Source: CBDHGY01 sp965263325 (GTDB taxonomy: Bacteria; Pseudomonadota; Alphaproteobacteria; Caulobacterales; Hyphomonadaceae). Taken from it: DNA of 64,000 bases. The DNA lies in NCBI GenBank assembly GCA_965263325.1, contig CBDHGY010000002.1:2604001-2668000 (forward strand), written 5' to 3'. Shown in pieces: positions 1-8,294 of this stretch. Every line of letters begins with the position of its first letter. The stretch's first letter is position 1. Position numbers and translations under genes: made by a program. The notes beneath the pieces are model-generated. The model had not been told where the DNA came from. It saw nothing but the letters and a program-made list of their open reading frames with translations, and did no database searches.

Positions 1-261
1 ATTGTTGAAGGTGAACCAGCGCCCTTCAGTCTATTGTCAACGTCATTCATGCTGTCTGAAATCAAGCTCGCATTCCAAATTGGTTTTGTGATTTTTCTTC
101 CCTTCATGGTGATCGATCTCGTTGTTGCGTCGATCTTGATGGCGGTGGGTATGATGATGGTTCCACCAACCGTGGTGTCTCTTCCTTTCAAGCTTGGTTT
201 TTTTGTGCTGGCTGATGGTTGGCTGCGCATCACTGAAGCGCTGTTGAGGGGGTATGCATGA
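1..261 (+). CDS. fliP: Flagellar export gate protein FliP, C-terminal part
   Basis: This is the C-terminal end of FliP, an inner-membrane subunit of the flagellar type III export gate. The gene enters from the left edge, so its 5' part lies outside the window. The reading frame is open from base 1. It shows the conserved FliP end: SEIKLAFQIGF, then the hydrophobic FLPFMVIDLVVASILMAVGM, then MMMVPP, then the last membrane helix, LPFKLGFFVLADGW. fliG starts 19 bases after the stop, so the two are probably co-transcribed. In rhizobia fliP usually follows fliL. Here fliL is about 13 kb away at 13476, so the locus has been rearranged. The family assignment is firm; the upstream partners cannot be seen. 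Confidence 0.95.
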   Translation: MVEGEPAPFSLLSTSFMLSEIKLAFQIGFVIFLPFMVIDLVVASILMAVGMMMVPPTVVSLPFKLGFFVLADGWLRITEALLRGYA

Positions 262-279
262 AAAGATTAGTTCAGGACG

Positions 280-1341
280 ATGTCCGCAATAGGTAAGCAA
301 ATGAATTCGATTGCACACGTATCCATGGCGCAGCGCGCAGCAGTTATCATCTCCTTTCTCGGAGAGGATGTCGCGCGGCCGATTATAGAGAATCTGGATG
401 ACGAGGCGCTTGAGCGCGTCGAGGCGCTACTCGACAGCATCAACGCGCTACCTGCCGATCAGACGGCGCACATTATCATTGATTTTCTTGACCAAATTCG
501 GGGGACATCCGGAGCCCTATCAGTCGGGAAAAATCAGGTAAGGCAGCTGATCACAAGCATCGAAGATATGCGCCGTTCAGCATCTGAGTTTGAAATGGGG
601 TTCGGCGGAGACGACGACTTTGCATTAGACTTCGCCGACGCCATTGGAGAACCAGAGAGATCGGTCTGGGAGCGGTTGGCAGATTATGAGGTAGACCGCG
701 TGGCGGCCTATCTAAATCGCTTAACGCCTAATCTTTGCGCGTTAGTTTTAAGGCAAATGTCTGTGACCCAATGCTCTGATATACTGAGCACAATGGATGA
801 CGAAAAATTGCCTCAGGTGATGAACTATCTCGTTGATGGCGGTCCGGACGATCCGGCAATCAACGCCGTCATTGAGCAAATGATCGACATTGAATTCCTT
901 TGCGCAGAGCAGGATGTCTCGGACTCAGATCGCGAGCATTTGCAGCAACTTGGCGAATTGCTCAGTCTGATACCTGCCGACAAGAGAGATAAGCTCGTAC
1001 AGTTCTTAGAGTCAGAGCACGAAGGCAAATTACACGATATCCAAAAGTCAATGTTTACGATCGAGGGGCTACCGGAATCTTTGCCACGAAACGCTATCCC
1101 TATTTTGTTTCGAGAATTGAAAGAAGGCGAAGACGTAAAACTGATTGCATCGCTTCGTTCTGAAAATAACGAAGTTGCAGAGTTCTTACTTGGAAATATC
1201 TCTTCCCGGCAGGCGACTCAGATTCGAGAGGATTTGGACCGCGTCGGCAAACTATCTGACGAAGATGTCGAGGCGGTTCAGCGCAGCTTATTATTGACGC
1301 TGATGATGCTGAAGCGCGATGGTGTCATCAATCTAATGTAG
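280..1341 (+). CDS. fliG: Flagellar motor switch protein FliG (divergent)
   Basis: FliG is the rotor protein that meets the stator MotA and couples the C-ring to the MS-ring. The 353-residue product has a FliG-type N-terminus (QRAAVIISFLGED), a middle domain around residues 120-200, and a C-terminal domain with ISSRQATQIREDLD near residue 305, matching the SxRAAxxIRxDL signature. The torque-helix region reads SLPRNAIPILFREL, so the acidic pair that opens this helix in well-studied FliGs is not recognisable. The first ATG (280) has AGGA very close to it. ATG 301 has AGGTAA at better spacing and may be the true start. The gene follows fliP and converges on flgI with an 8-base gap. The family is sure from the C-terminal domain; overall the sequence is divergent. 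Confidence 0.88.
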   Translation: MSAIGKQMNSIAHVSMAQRAAVIISFLGEDVARPIIENLDDEALERVEALLDSINALPADQTAHIIIDFLDQIRGTSGALSVGKNQVRQLITSIEDMRRSASEFEMGFGGDDDFALDFADAIGEPERSVWERLADYEVDRVAAYLNRLTPNLCALVLRQMSVTQCSDILSTMDDEKLPQVMNYLVDGGPDDPAINAVIEQMIDIEFLCAEQDVSDSDREHLQQLGELLSLIPADKRDKLVQFLESEHEGKLHDIQKSMFTIEGLPESLPRNAIPILFRELKEGEDVKLIASLRSENNEVAEFLLGNISSRQATQIREDLDRVGKLSDEDVEAVQRSLLLTLMMLKRDGVINLM

Positions 1342-1349
1342 GCCGCGGC

Positions 1350-2453
1350 TTACTTCACGATAAGTTCAGCATGAATGGCGCCTGCAGCGCTCATCGCACG
1401 AATAATGTCCGCCATTTCAGGCGGGGCGACGCCGAGCGCATTCAGGCCTCTGACAAGCTCTGAGAGCGTTGTGTTGGACTCGAGTTCAACGATGTTGCCA
1501 TCACCGGTCTGTGTAATTTCAATCGTTGAACGTGGCAGTGTGATCGTATCGCCAGAAGCAAACGGATTGGGCTGAGAGACGATTCTCGATTCAGTAACTT
1601 TGATCGAAATGTTGCCTTGAGCAATTGCCACTTTAGAAATAGTAACGTCTTCGCCAAATACGATCGTTCCTGATTTATCATCAATTACAATTCTTGCCGG
1701 TGTTGCAACGTTGACCGGCAGATTCTCGATACTGGCAAGTGATCGCGCGGGTGAAGACGAAAGGGCGCTCAGATTCAAATCGATCGTGCCTGGATCACGC
1801 ATAACGGCTATAGGAGCACCCATCGCACCATTGATGGTGTCCTCAATGTTCGCGGCCGTGGAAAAGTCGGGGTTTCGCAGGGCAAGAGAGATAAAGGATC
1901 TGTCGTTAAAACTATAATTTATTTCTCGCTCGACGCGCGCTCCGTCTGGAATTGATCCTGATGTGGGTGTGCCGCGGGACTCGCGCGCGGCTTCGGCCTG
2001 AACGTCGAGCCCGCTTACCAAAAGGCTGCCTTGCGCAACGGCGTACACTTCGTTGTCTGCGCCCTTTAGCGGTGTGAGTATGAGCGTGCCGCCTTCCAGG
2101 CTATCAGCATCGCCAATAGAGGCAACGGCAACATCGATCGAAGACCCACTGCGTGCGAACGACGGCAAGGTAGCGGTGACGAGAACCGCAGCGACATTGT
2201 TTGGACGTATCGCTTCACCTTGCACATTCACGCCGAGGCGCTCAAGCATGTGTGAGAGGGTATCTTCCGTGAAAGGCGAGTTTCGGACGGAGTCTCCAGT
2301 GCCGTTTAACCCGACGACGATACCATAGCCGACAAGATCATTCTGACGAACACCTTCGACGTCGACCAGGTCGCGAATACGCGACTGGGCGTCCGCAAGC
2401 GTGAAAGGCAGAGCCGAAAGTACGGCACATAGTAGAGCCGGTATCCATTTCAT
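1350..2453 (-). CDS. flgI: Flagellar P-ring protein FlgI
   Basis: FlgI forms the periplasmic P-ring, the bushing around the flagellar rod in the peptidoglycan layer. The 367-residue product starts with a Sec signal peptide ending near LADAQS. The diagnostic RIRDLVDVEGVRQNDLVGYG and GLNGTGDS motifs follow, and the C-terminus is typical (LVRGLNALGVAPPEMADII). Length matches the family. AGGTAA precedes the ATG by 5 bases, and the gene begins 4 bases after the flgL stop, so it is the last gene of flgE-flgK-flgL-flgI. In rhizobia flgI sits between flgA and flgH. Here it is on the opposite strand, about 10 kb away. Confidence 0.97.
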   Translation of the reverse strand: MKWIPALLCAVLSALPFTLADAQSRIRDLVDVEGVRQNDLVGYGIVVGLNGTGDSVRNSPFTEDTLSHMLERLGVNVQGEAIRPNNVAAVLVTATLPSFARSGSSIDVAVASIGDADSLEGGTLILTPLKGADNEVYAVAQGSLLVSGLDVQAEAARESRGTPTSGSIPDGARVEREINYSFNDRSFISLALRNPDFSTAANIEDTINGAMGAPIAVMRDPGTIDLNLSALSSSPARSLASIENLPVNVATPARIVIDDKSGTIVFGEDVTISKVAIAQGNISIKVTESRIVSQPNPFASGDTITLPRSTIEITQTGDGNIVELESNTTLSELVRGLNALGVAPPEMADIIRAMSAAGAIHAELIVK

Positions 2454-2457
2454 GAGA

Positions 2458-3435
2458 TTACCTAATGAAGTTGGTGAGGGTTAAGTTGGAGAGTCGAGAG
2501 GTAAGTATGTACGAAGCCTCCAAGGCCGCTTCATATTGGCGAAGTTCAGTAGCAGCCTCAAACTGGTCTTTATTGATCAAGTTGCTCAGCGATTGATTGG
2601 CAATCGTCGTTTCAGAAACGAGAGTTTGTTGGCGAGCTACGATTTGCTCTTGTTTGCTACCAGTCGTTACCTGAAGGTCGATCATAAGGTCGGTGGCAGC
2701 AACGATTGTGTTTGCGCCAATGCTCAGGACATCTGATGGCGGGGCAAAAATCGGACCTTCAGGATTATCCTTGGCGCTAGAGAGAATCGCCAGACCTTTT
2801 ACCAACTCAGTGATTGCAGGGTCTATCGCAAGTATACCGTCAGGGTCAGATGTCGTGGCGGTGCCGTTATACATTGTAGTCTGCCATCCGCCGGCTGGAT
2901 CGTCGAAATAAGTATCTACGTTTGTGAGAAAATCTGCGGGGTCAGCCGCACCGTCTCGCAGCGCCGCTATGTCGGTCAGCAAATCATTGAGCGGGTTGAG
3001 TGGTCCGGACGCAGTGGCATCGCCCGAAAATAATTGGCGCTGCCCGTGTCGGGCGCTCAAGGCAGAAAAGATCTTGCCGAGAGCTGTTTCAGCACTCTGC
3101 GCTTGTGTCTTGATTTCATCAGTGTTGTTGAGAGCCACGGCACCAATGATCCGTATACCAATGTCACCGCCAGCTTCTTGAATGGTCTCGAGGCTGAGTT
3201 GCACCTGCTCCAATCGGGAGCCGCGTAACTGGAGTTGTGTCTGTTCGCGCTCGATATCGTCGAGTGCCTTTTGTCCGAGAAGGGCATCCCCAATTCGGCC
3301 ATTCAAGTGCTGGGTGACATCGAAATGACGACCCGTTACTGTTTCGAGAGACGTCTCAGAGATTCGGTCACGCAAATCTGAGACTGTTTGACTAAGTTGC
3401 GGCGACAATAGTGCACTGATGAGTCCGGACGTCAT
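2458..3435 (-). CDS. flgL: Hook-filament junction protein FlgL
   Basis: FlgL is the second hook-filament junction protein (HAP3), placed between FlgK and the flagellin filament. The 325-residue product is Ser/Thr/Gln-rich and helical at both ends. It carries the flagellin-like N-terminal helix with LSQTVSDLRDRISETSLETVTGR and a C-terminal helix with LRQYEAALEASYILTSRLSNLTLTNFI, as in flagellin/FlgL. It has no signal peptide, as expected for a type III export substrate. It begins 4 bases after flgK with GGAGC upstream, so it is co-translated with flgK. Assignment rests on the end helices and on position directly after flgK. Its N-terminus is weaker than in enterobacterial FlgL. Confidence 0.88.
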   Translation of the reverse strand: MTSGLISALLSPQLSQTVSDLRDRISETSLETVTGRHFDVTQHLNGRIGDALLGQKALDDIEREQTQLQLRGSRLEQVQLSLETIQEAGGDIGIRIIGAVALNNTDEIKTQAQSAETALGKIFSALSARHGQRQLFSGDATASGPLNPLNDLLTDIAALRDGAADPADFLTNVDTYFDDPAGGWQTTMYNGTATTSDPDGILAIDPAITELVKGLAILSSAKDNPEGPIFAPPSDVLSIGANTIVAATDLMIDLQVTTGSKQEQIVARQQTLVSETTIANQSLSNLINKDQFEAATELRQYEAALEASYILTSRLSNLTLTNFIR

Positions 3436-3439
3436 AGTA

Positions 3440-4888
3440 TTATAGCTCCATCAACCGGTCGATCATTTGGCTAGCCGTTTGAATAACGCGTGCATTCGCC
3501 GCGTAGGCTTGCTCGATTAGAAGCAAGTTCTGCATTTGATCGTCGATATTTACGCCGGTTTCCGCGACCTCTGCGTCACGCACGGTGTTTAATTGTGTTT
3601 GCGTCGATGAGTTGAGGGCGTCGAGTGTTACTTGCCGATATCCGGCAAGTGACGAAAGCTCAGCCGCTGCGTTTACGGCGGAAAACTGCCCTTGCAATTG
3701 GCCAATATTCAAAGGGTTTCGGGATGTATACGCGGCAAACAAGTTGTTGAGAATGTCTGCGTTTCCAGGAGGACCCTCAGCTGTGGCTTCCAGACCATCT
3801 CTAATGCGCCAAATCGCGCCACCATTGTCAGGATCCACCGCCGCATTGATCTCAAGTCGCCCAGCTGCGCCTGGATCACCGGGCGTACCGGAATCGACAA
3901 ACAGGCCTGCGGCTCCTGGTGTCTTTGTGGGGTCGATTGTGTCGTCTGAAAACCGGGCAACAAGATCTTCCGCCAGGGTATCGAGCTGCGCGTTAAAGTC
4001 TGGAAGATCCGTATCGCGCAATTGGAAGAGCGCACCAAACATTCCGCTAGAAATTGCCGTGAATGAGTTTGCTCCAGGCGTGATGTCAGTTCCGGCAATG
4101 GTGATGCCTGAAAGATTCCCGTTCGCCAGGGTTTGATCAGGCCCGAAAGCGATCGATGGGTTGAATTCGAGTTTTCTAGCGGTCCCAACTATAAGCTGGG
4201 CCCCATCCTGGGTGACCACATCAATCGCGCCGCTCTCGCGCTGCACGGTTTGAATAGCAACATATTCTGATATGGCATCGAGCGCGCGATCCCTCTGATC
4301 AAATAGAGCTGCTGCCTCATTGGTTCCGCGATCCAATCCGGCAAGACTTGCGTTAATTGATACGATCTCATCTAGCGCCGCATTAACGCGCTCAACGCCG
4401 AGCGTGATTTCTTGGTCAGCCTCTGCCCGCAATGCGGAGACAAGGTCCGATAAGTTTTCGAATTCGGTAGCCACAGCCTTTGACGCGTTGAGCACGCTGG
4501 CTAATCCTGTTGTTGATTCCGGCGTGGTTGTTGCTTCGGCAAGAGCTGTCTCAAGCTCGGAGAGCGTGTTGAAAAGCCCTGGCCCATCAACCGAATTGCC
4601 GAGACGGGCCGTAAGTGAATTCCAGGTGTTGGCAAGAACACTCGCGCTTGTTTGATCGCTCGTGATTTGTCTTCGATATTCTGTCAGGTAGGAATTGGTG
4701 GAGCGCGAAACACCATCGGACTGGACGCCATTTGCACGTGTGCCAAGAATAACTTCACTTACATTCAAGCTTCGGCGAACATAACCAGGTGTCGCAGAAT
4801 TAGCGACATTGGTCGACACCACTTCGGCCCGCAGACCATTGATCTGCAGGCCAGTTCTAGCTGTATGGATTGCTTGTGAGATACTCAT
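3440..4888 (-). CDS. flgK: Hook-filament junction protein FlgK
   Basis: FlgK (HAP1) caps the hook and joins it to FlgL and the filament. The 482-residue protein opens with the rod/hook-family signature: ISQAIHTARTGLQINGLRAE, then VVSTNVANSATPGYVRR. It closes with the FlgK-type helix containing NLLLIEQAYAANARVIQ and TASQMIDRLMEL. The middle (residues about 200-380) is a variable beta-rich domain. It lies 28 bases downstream of flgE and 4 bases upstream of flgL, so the three form one transcription unit. There is no Sec signal, in keeping with export by the flagellar type III apparatus. Confidence 0.96.
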   Translation of the reverse strand: MSISQAIHTARTGLQINGLRAEVVSTNVANSATPGYVRRSLNVSEVILGTRANGVQSDGVSRSTNSYLTEYRRQITSDQTSASVLANTWNSLTARLGNSVDGPGLFNTLSELETALAEATTTPESTTGLASVLNASKAVATEFENLSDLVSALRAEADQEITLGVERVNAALDEIVSINASLAGLDRGTNEAAALFDQRDRALDAISEYVAIQTVQRESGAIDVVTQDGAQLIVGTARKLEFNPSIAFGPDQTLANGNLSGITIAGTDITPGANSFTAISSGMFGALFQLRDTDLPDFNAQLDTLAEDLVARFSDDTIDPTKTPGAAGLFVDSGTPGDPGAAGRLEINAAVDPDNGGAIWRIRDGLEATAEGPPGNADILNNLFAAYTSRNPLNIGQLQGQFSAVNAAAELSSLAGYRQVTLDALNSSTQTQLNTVRDAEVAETGVNIDDQMQNLLLIEQAYAANARVIQTASQMIDRLMEL

Positions 4889-4916
4889 GGCGTTCTGTCC
4901 ATTTTAGCTCGTCAAA

Positions 4917-6245
4917 TTATCGCTTGATGTTGGTCGTTTCCTGCAACATCTCGTCAACTGTTTGAACGATTTTTGCGTTTGAGGTGTAAGCGCGTTGGGT
5001 TTCAATCAGGTCGGTCAATTCTGTGCCGATGTCGGTTGTCGATTCCATCAAAGAGAAACCAGAGACTTTTCCTACCGGACCAGACGCTGCATCCCAGAGG
5101 AACATGTCGCCGCTCGTTGACGAGAGCGAGTAAGATTGCGATTCCTCAGGGTTCAGCCCATTGAGGTTTGGTACGTCCGCAACGGGAATTTGATATAGCG
5201 TCCGGCGGAAGCCTGTATCGTAAACCGCTTGCAGAAAGCCCTTTTCGTCAATTTCAATAGATTGCAAATCGCCAAGAGGAGAACCGTTTTTCTGCACCTG
5301 TGTTGGTGAGAAATCCGCTGCAAGTTGAGTGATCCCTGTATACAGCTCGTTTTGTCCAAGGTTCGCTACCGGCTTTCCGATTTGCATATCAATAGGGCCA
5401 TGGGCGACGTTGAATGAAACAACGCCAGTGGTCGGATCGAATGTTGCACCGCCGCCAGCTGTGGCCGTTAAGATCTGACCGGCAGAGTCGTTTGCAGTCG
5501 AAAACGATACGTCCAGCGTACCAATTACAACCGTTGGGTCCGTAGCCGCGCTATCTCTTATTTCTGCCGTCCATCGGTTAGAGGCCGGTGCGACTGTCGT
5601 GTCTGGACTCCATGTAACTGTGAGCGTTTGAGAGCGGCCGAGATTGTCGAAGTATTCGATGGCAAGATCTTCCGAGCCGCTTACCGATCCAACCTCAGTA
5701 GCATCTGCGGGCAAGTTAATTGCCAAATCGATCTCAGTTGTTGTTTCGGCGCGAAACTGCGCTGTATTGATGTTGACAGGCTCAAGATCGATCCCTGAAT
5801 TTCGGCTTACATTACCGACGCTTCCATCAGCGTCTGCTGGCCAACCAAGCAAGAACAATCCGCTCAATGAGCGTAGGTTTCCGTCTGCATCTGCATTAAA
5901 CGAAGCAGTTGGCGTTAATAGGAGTTCACGTGTCGCAGCGGTTTCACCTGCACCTGTGCTTGTCGTCACCGGCAATAGGCCGCGCCCTGCAACTGCCATA
6001 TCAGTCGAGTTGCCGGTGGAAATTAGCGACCCCGTGGCTTGAATATCTTTAAAGGCTTCAACTTCCACGCCGCCGGCTGAGTAGGCTGCGGTTCTCTGTT
6101 CCACAACGAGGCTGGTGAAATCTACGAGGCTGCGCTTGTAACCAAACGTAGCGGAGTTTGCGATGTTATCAGAAATTGTTGCGAGCCGTGTCGCGTTTAC
6201 CGTAAGTCCCATGACCCCGGCATTCAGGGAAGAAGAAATCGTCAT
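4917..6245 (-). CDS. flgE: Flagellar hook protein FlgE
   Basis: FlgE builds the flexible hook. The 442-residue product (from ATG 6245) begins with SSSLNAGVMGLTVNATRLAT and has the ANSATFGYKRS rod/hook motif and the central FlgE domain. It ends with LMESTTDIGTELTDLIETQR and the usual TNAKIVQTVDEML-like helix, here SNAKIVQTVDEMLQ. An in-frame start 14 codons upstream (6287) exists, but the 6245 ATG has CAGGAG at good spacing and gives the family's usual N-terminus, so I chose it. This is the first gene of the leftward hook operon. The upstream 110 bases contain repeated elements listed separately. Downstream of it comes flgK. Confidence 0.95.
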   Translation of the reverse strand: MTISSSLNAGVMGLTVNATRLATISDNIANSATFGYKRSLVDFTSLVVEQRTAAYSAGGVEVEAFKDIQATGSLISTGNSTDMAVAGRGLLPVTTSTGAGETAATRELLLTPTASFNADADGNLRSLSGLFLLGWPADADGSVGNVSRNSGIDLEPVNINTAQFRAETTTEIDLAINLPADATEVGSVSGSEDLAIEYFDNLGRSQTLTVTWSPDTTVAPASNRWTAEIRDSAATDPTVVIGTLDVSFSTANDSAGQILTATAGGGATFDPTTGVVSFNVAHGPIDMQIGKPVANLGQNELYTGITQLAADFSPTQVQKNGSPLGDLQSIEIDEKGFLQAVYDTGFRRTLYQIPVADVPNLNGLNPEESQSYSLSSTSGDMFLWDAASGPVGKVSGFSLMESTTDIGTELTDLIETQRAYTSNAKIVQTVDEMLQETTNIKR

Positions 6246-6285
6246 TAAAGTGCTCCTGCATTTGACGCAGTTCACTCTGGCGATC

Positions 6286-6334
6286 ATTCCTTAATAAGCC
6301 GATAAGGAATTTCTCCCTATTGATTCTCCCTATT
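6286..6334. promoter_or_regulatory. Inverted and direct repeats upstream of flgE
   Basis: The gap between motB and flgE holds a perfect 8-base inverted repeat, ATTCCTTA...TAAGGAAT (6286-6293 and 6303-6310). Two direct copies of TTCTCCCTATT follow at 6311-6321 and 6324-6334, 13 bases apart. They lie 40-90 bases upstream of the flgE start, where a promoter or activator site would be expected. A 12-mer from this block (GAATTTCTCCCT) recurs at 7329-7340 upstream of motB. I see no T-tract, so a terminator is unlikely. The regulatory role is inferred from position only. Confidence 0.4.
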
Positions 6335-6356
6335 CACGGGGTAAGCGCAGATCGTA

Positions 6357-7193
6357 TTACTTGGTAAGAATAACGATTGATATCCGGCGATTTTGAGCAG
6401 CAGCTGGGTTGTCTGGAATGAGCGGTTGGGTATCAGCCTTACCTGAGACTTCAACAATTCTTGTGGGTTCGACACCAGCACCGATGAGGATTTTTCGTGC
6501 TGTGTTCGCGCGATCGGACGACAGACTCCAATTGTCGTATCCACCTTTAGCTCTGAACGGCAAATTGTCTGTATGCCCGACGAGCTTTAAGTCGTTTTCG
6601 AACGCATCGAACGACCCCGAGACAACCTCCATCAGATCGTTTAGAAGAGGTGTCGCATCGCTGCGTCCACTTGTGAAAAGCGCATCATCATCCGAGTCGA
6701 CCAGTTCGAGTACGATACCTTCGGCTGATAGTTTCACAGTCACGTGCTCTGATAATTTACCTTCACTTTTCTCCAATTGCTCCTTCAATTCATTGAAGTT
6801 TTTCTTGATTGCTTCCTGGGCAAGCATTTGAACTGCGTCAGCATCATCAGACTCTTCCACTTTAGGGACGTTAACAGACACTTTTCTTGACGCCCCAGTA
6901 CCCATTTTGGCCAATGTGTCTTCTGTAAACATGGAGGAGCCATTCAAGCCATCAGCGCCGCCGCCAGAAATGCGGCTGATAGGAATGGATGGGTTAAAGT
7001 AGTCAGCGATCCCTTTTCGTTGATCTTCCGTCGTCGCATTAAGTAGCCACATGAGCAGGAAGAACGCCATCATCGCGGTTACGAAGTCAGCGTAGGCAAC
7101 CTTCCAGGCACCGCCATGATGGCCATCGCCTCCGACGACTTTTTTCTTCTTTATTATGATCGGACGCACTGCCGCCGTGTTTGGGTCGCTCAT
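6357..7193 (-). CDS. motB: Flagellar stator protein MotB
   Basis: MotB is the peptidoglycan-anchored half of the proton-driven MotA/MotB stator. The 278-residue protein starts with a basic cytoplasmic segment (IIIKKKKVVGGD). A single membrane helix follows, with the proton-binding aspartate in AYADFVTAMMAFFLLMWLL (about residues 33-52), and then the plug region with YFNPSIPI. An OmpA-like peptidoglycan-binding domain completes it, with LSSDRANTARKILI, GKADTQPLIPD and the NRRISI end. The gene is alone on this strand, 112 bases upstream of flgE. It is separated from motA, which is on the other strand and starts about 1.1 kb away. No strong Shine-Dalgarno sequence is visible before ATG 7193. Confidence 0.96.
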   Translation of the reverse strand: MSDPNTAAVRPIIIKKKKVVGGDGHHGGAWKVAYADFVTAMMAFFLLMWLLNATTEDQRKGIADYFNPSIPISRISGGGADGLNGSSMFTEDTLAKMGTGASRKVSVNVPKVEESDDADAVQMLAQEAIKKNFNELKEQLEKSEGKLSEHVTVKLSAEGIVLELVDSDDDALFTSGRSDATPLLNDLMEVVSGSFDAFENDLKLVGHTDNLPFRAKGGYDNWSLSSDRANTARKILIGAGVEPTRIVEVSGKADTQPLIPDNPAAAQNRRISIVILTK

Positions 7194-7328
7194 AGTTTTC
7201 TACCAATTGGATTGTAAGACTGGGGGTAGCAGAACATCAGCAATTTTCCGCTAATCGAGCAGGCGAACTTTTCCGAGACGCGGTAACCTTTTGGCAACTG
7301 CGCGTCGAATAAGAAAGGGTATTGTAAC

Positions 7329-7340
7329 GAATTTCTCCCT
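7329..7340. promoter_or_regulatory. 12-mer shared with the flgE upstream region
   Basis: GAATTTCTCCCT in the motB/fliM-like divergent gap is identical to bases 6307-6318 upstream of flgE. Read on the minus strand (AGGGAGAAATTC) it precedes flgE by 61 bases and motB by 135 bases. It could be a binding site for a shared flagellar regulator. Two copies are thin evidence. Confidence 0.3.
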
Positions 7341-7355
7341 CGGAGCTCTCCTCGA

Positions 7356-8255
7356 ATGACGTCGGTCTTGGAAAAGAAAATGTCTTCAAATACCCGCTTG
7401 CCTCCGAGCCTGCTGGGGTATCGGGATTTTTGGGAGGCTCTGGAAAATCACGTATCGCGATGGATGGTTGAGACATTCGATATTGAGTGTCATGCAGAGG
7501 TCATTCTTCGCAAGAATATCGATGCAAAAGCAGCGACCGAGCTCATCAGCTCTGCGCAATGGATACGTTATCAAGTGAGAGTGATGCGGCGCTCCCATGC
7601 GCCATTTGGTTCAGTCCATCGATCACGACGCGTTACGCGGCTGAACGCCTCAATGATAAGCCAGAGCAACTCACAGGTACATCTCCAATCTTTCCTAAAG
7701 CTCATATGCGAAGCTCCGACGAGTGCGCTCGTAAAGAGAGTTTCTGACTGGATCGTTCTGTCGACCACGAGCATGGCAATTAGCGATCCGTCAGAAATCA
7801 GTTATGTGACAACGCCATTAGAACCATCTAGCCGGTTTGTTCTGGTCGAGATGGAAATGCATGTTGACGACGAGTCCTTCTCTGTCGGCTTTTTGACAAA
7901 GCTCGAGCAATTTCTGGAATTGCACGCTGAGCGTGTTCGAATGATTCGTAGTGGGGCTAGCGCACTTGGAAATAGTCCAACAACGCTCAAGAACTCCGTA
8001 CGAAAGTCATTCATGGACGTTGAGGCGATCATTGAACGTCTCGATATGACTGTCGCCCAATGTTACCGATTGGAGATTGGGCAAGAAATAGATCTTCCGG
8101 ACGCGAAACGAGAGTCGGTAAGGTTGATCGCAAAAACTCTCACAGGAAATGAAGAAATCGCTCGCGGAGAGCTCGGCGTCTGGAAACAGAATCGTGCGCT
8201 GAAACTCTCCACGCCCGTGTCGGAAAGCTTCCTTAGGAACACAGTAGATTTGTAG
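7356..8255 (+). CDS. fliM: Divergent flagellar motor switch protein, FliM-like
   Basis: FliM is the C-ring switch subunit that binds CheY-P and sits between FliG and FliN. This 299-residue protein ends in a surface-presentation-of-antigens (SpoA) domain at about residues 218-288. Its core reads IERLDMTVAQCYRLEIGQEI, then a GELGVWKQNRALKL strand, matching the FliM/FliN C-terminal fold. The earlier part (FWEALENHVSRWMVETFDIE) resembles the start of the FliM middle domain. I see no LSQxEIDxLL CheY-P-binding motif at the N-terminus. It is the first gene of the rightward operon, 39 bases before motA, the place fliM holds in rhizobia. GGAG stands 10 bases before ATG 7356; ATG 7380 is an alternative. 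FliM is favoured over FliN by length and neighbours. Confidence 0.72.
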   Translation: MTSVLEKKMSSNTRLPPSLLGYRDFWEALENHVSRWMVETFDIECHAEVILRKNIDAKAATELISSAQWIRYQVRVMRRSHAPFGSVHRSRRVTRLNASMISQSNSQVHLQSFLKLICEAPTSALVKRVSDWIVLSTTSMAISDPSEISYVTTPLEPSSRFVLVEMEMHVDDESFSVGFLTKLEQFLELHAERVRMIRSGASALGNSPTTLKNSVRKSFMDVEAIIERLDMTVAQCYRLEIGQEIDLPDAKRESVRLIAKTLTGNEEIARGELGVWKQNRALKLSTPVSESFLRNTVDL

Positions 8256-8294
8256 AGGCGCGCTTGGCGGCCACCTCAATTAGGAGATGGATAA

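Noticed and set aside
3585..4136. 183-codon open frame opposite flgK
   Set aside because: Antisense to a sure flgK gene; the Arg/Ser/Ala-rich product has no family likeness.
6298..6305. GCCGATAA, identical to the sigma-28 -10 consensus
   Set aside because: It lies on the plus strand, pointing away from flgE into the end of motB. No TAAA-type -35 box is found at the right distance.
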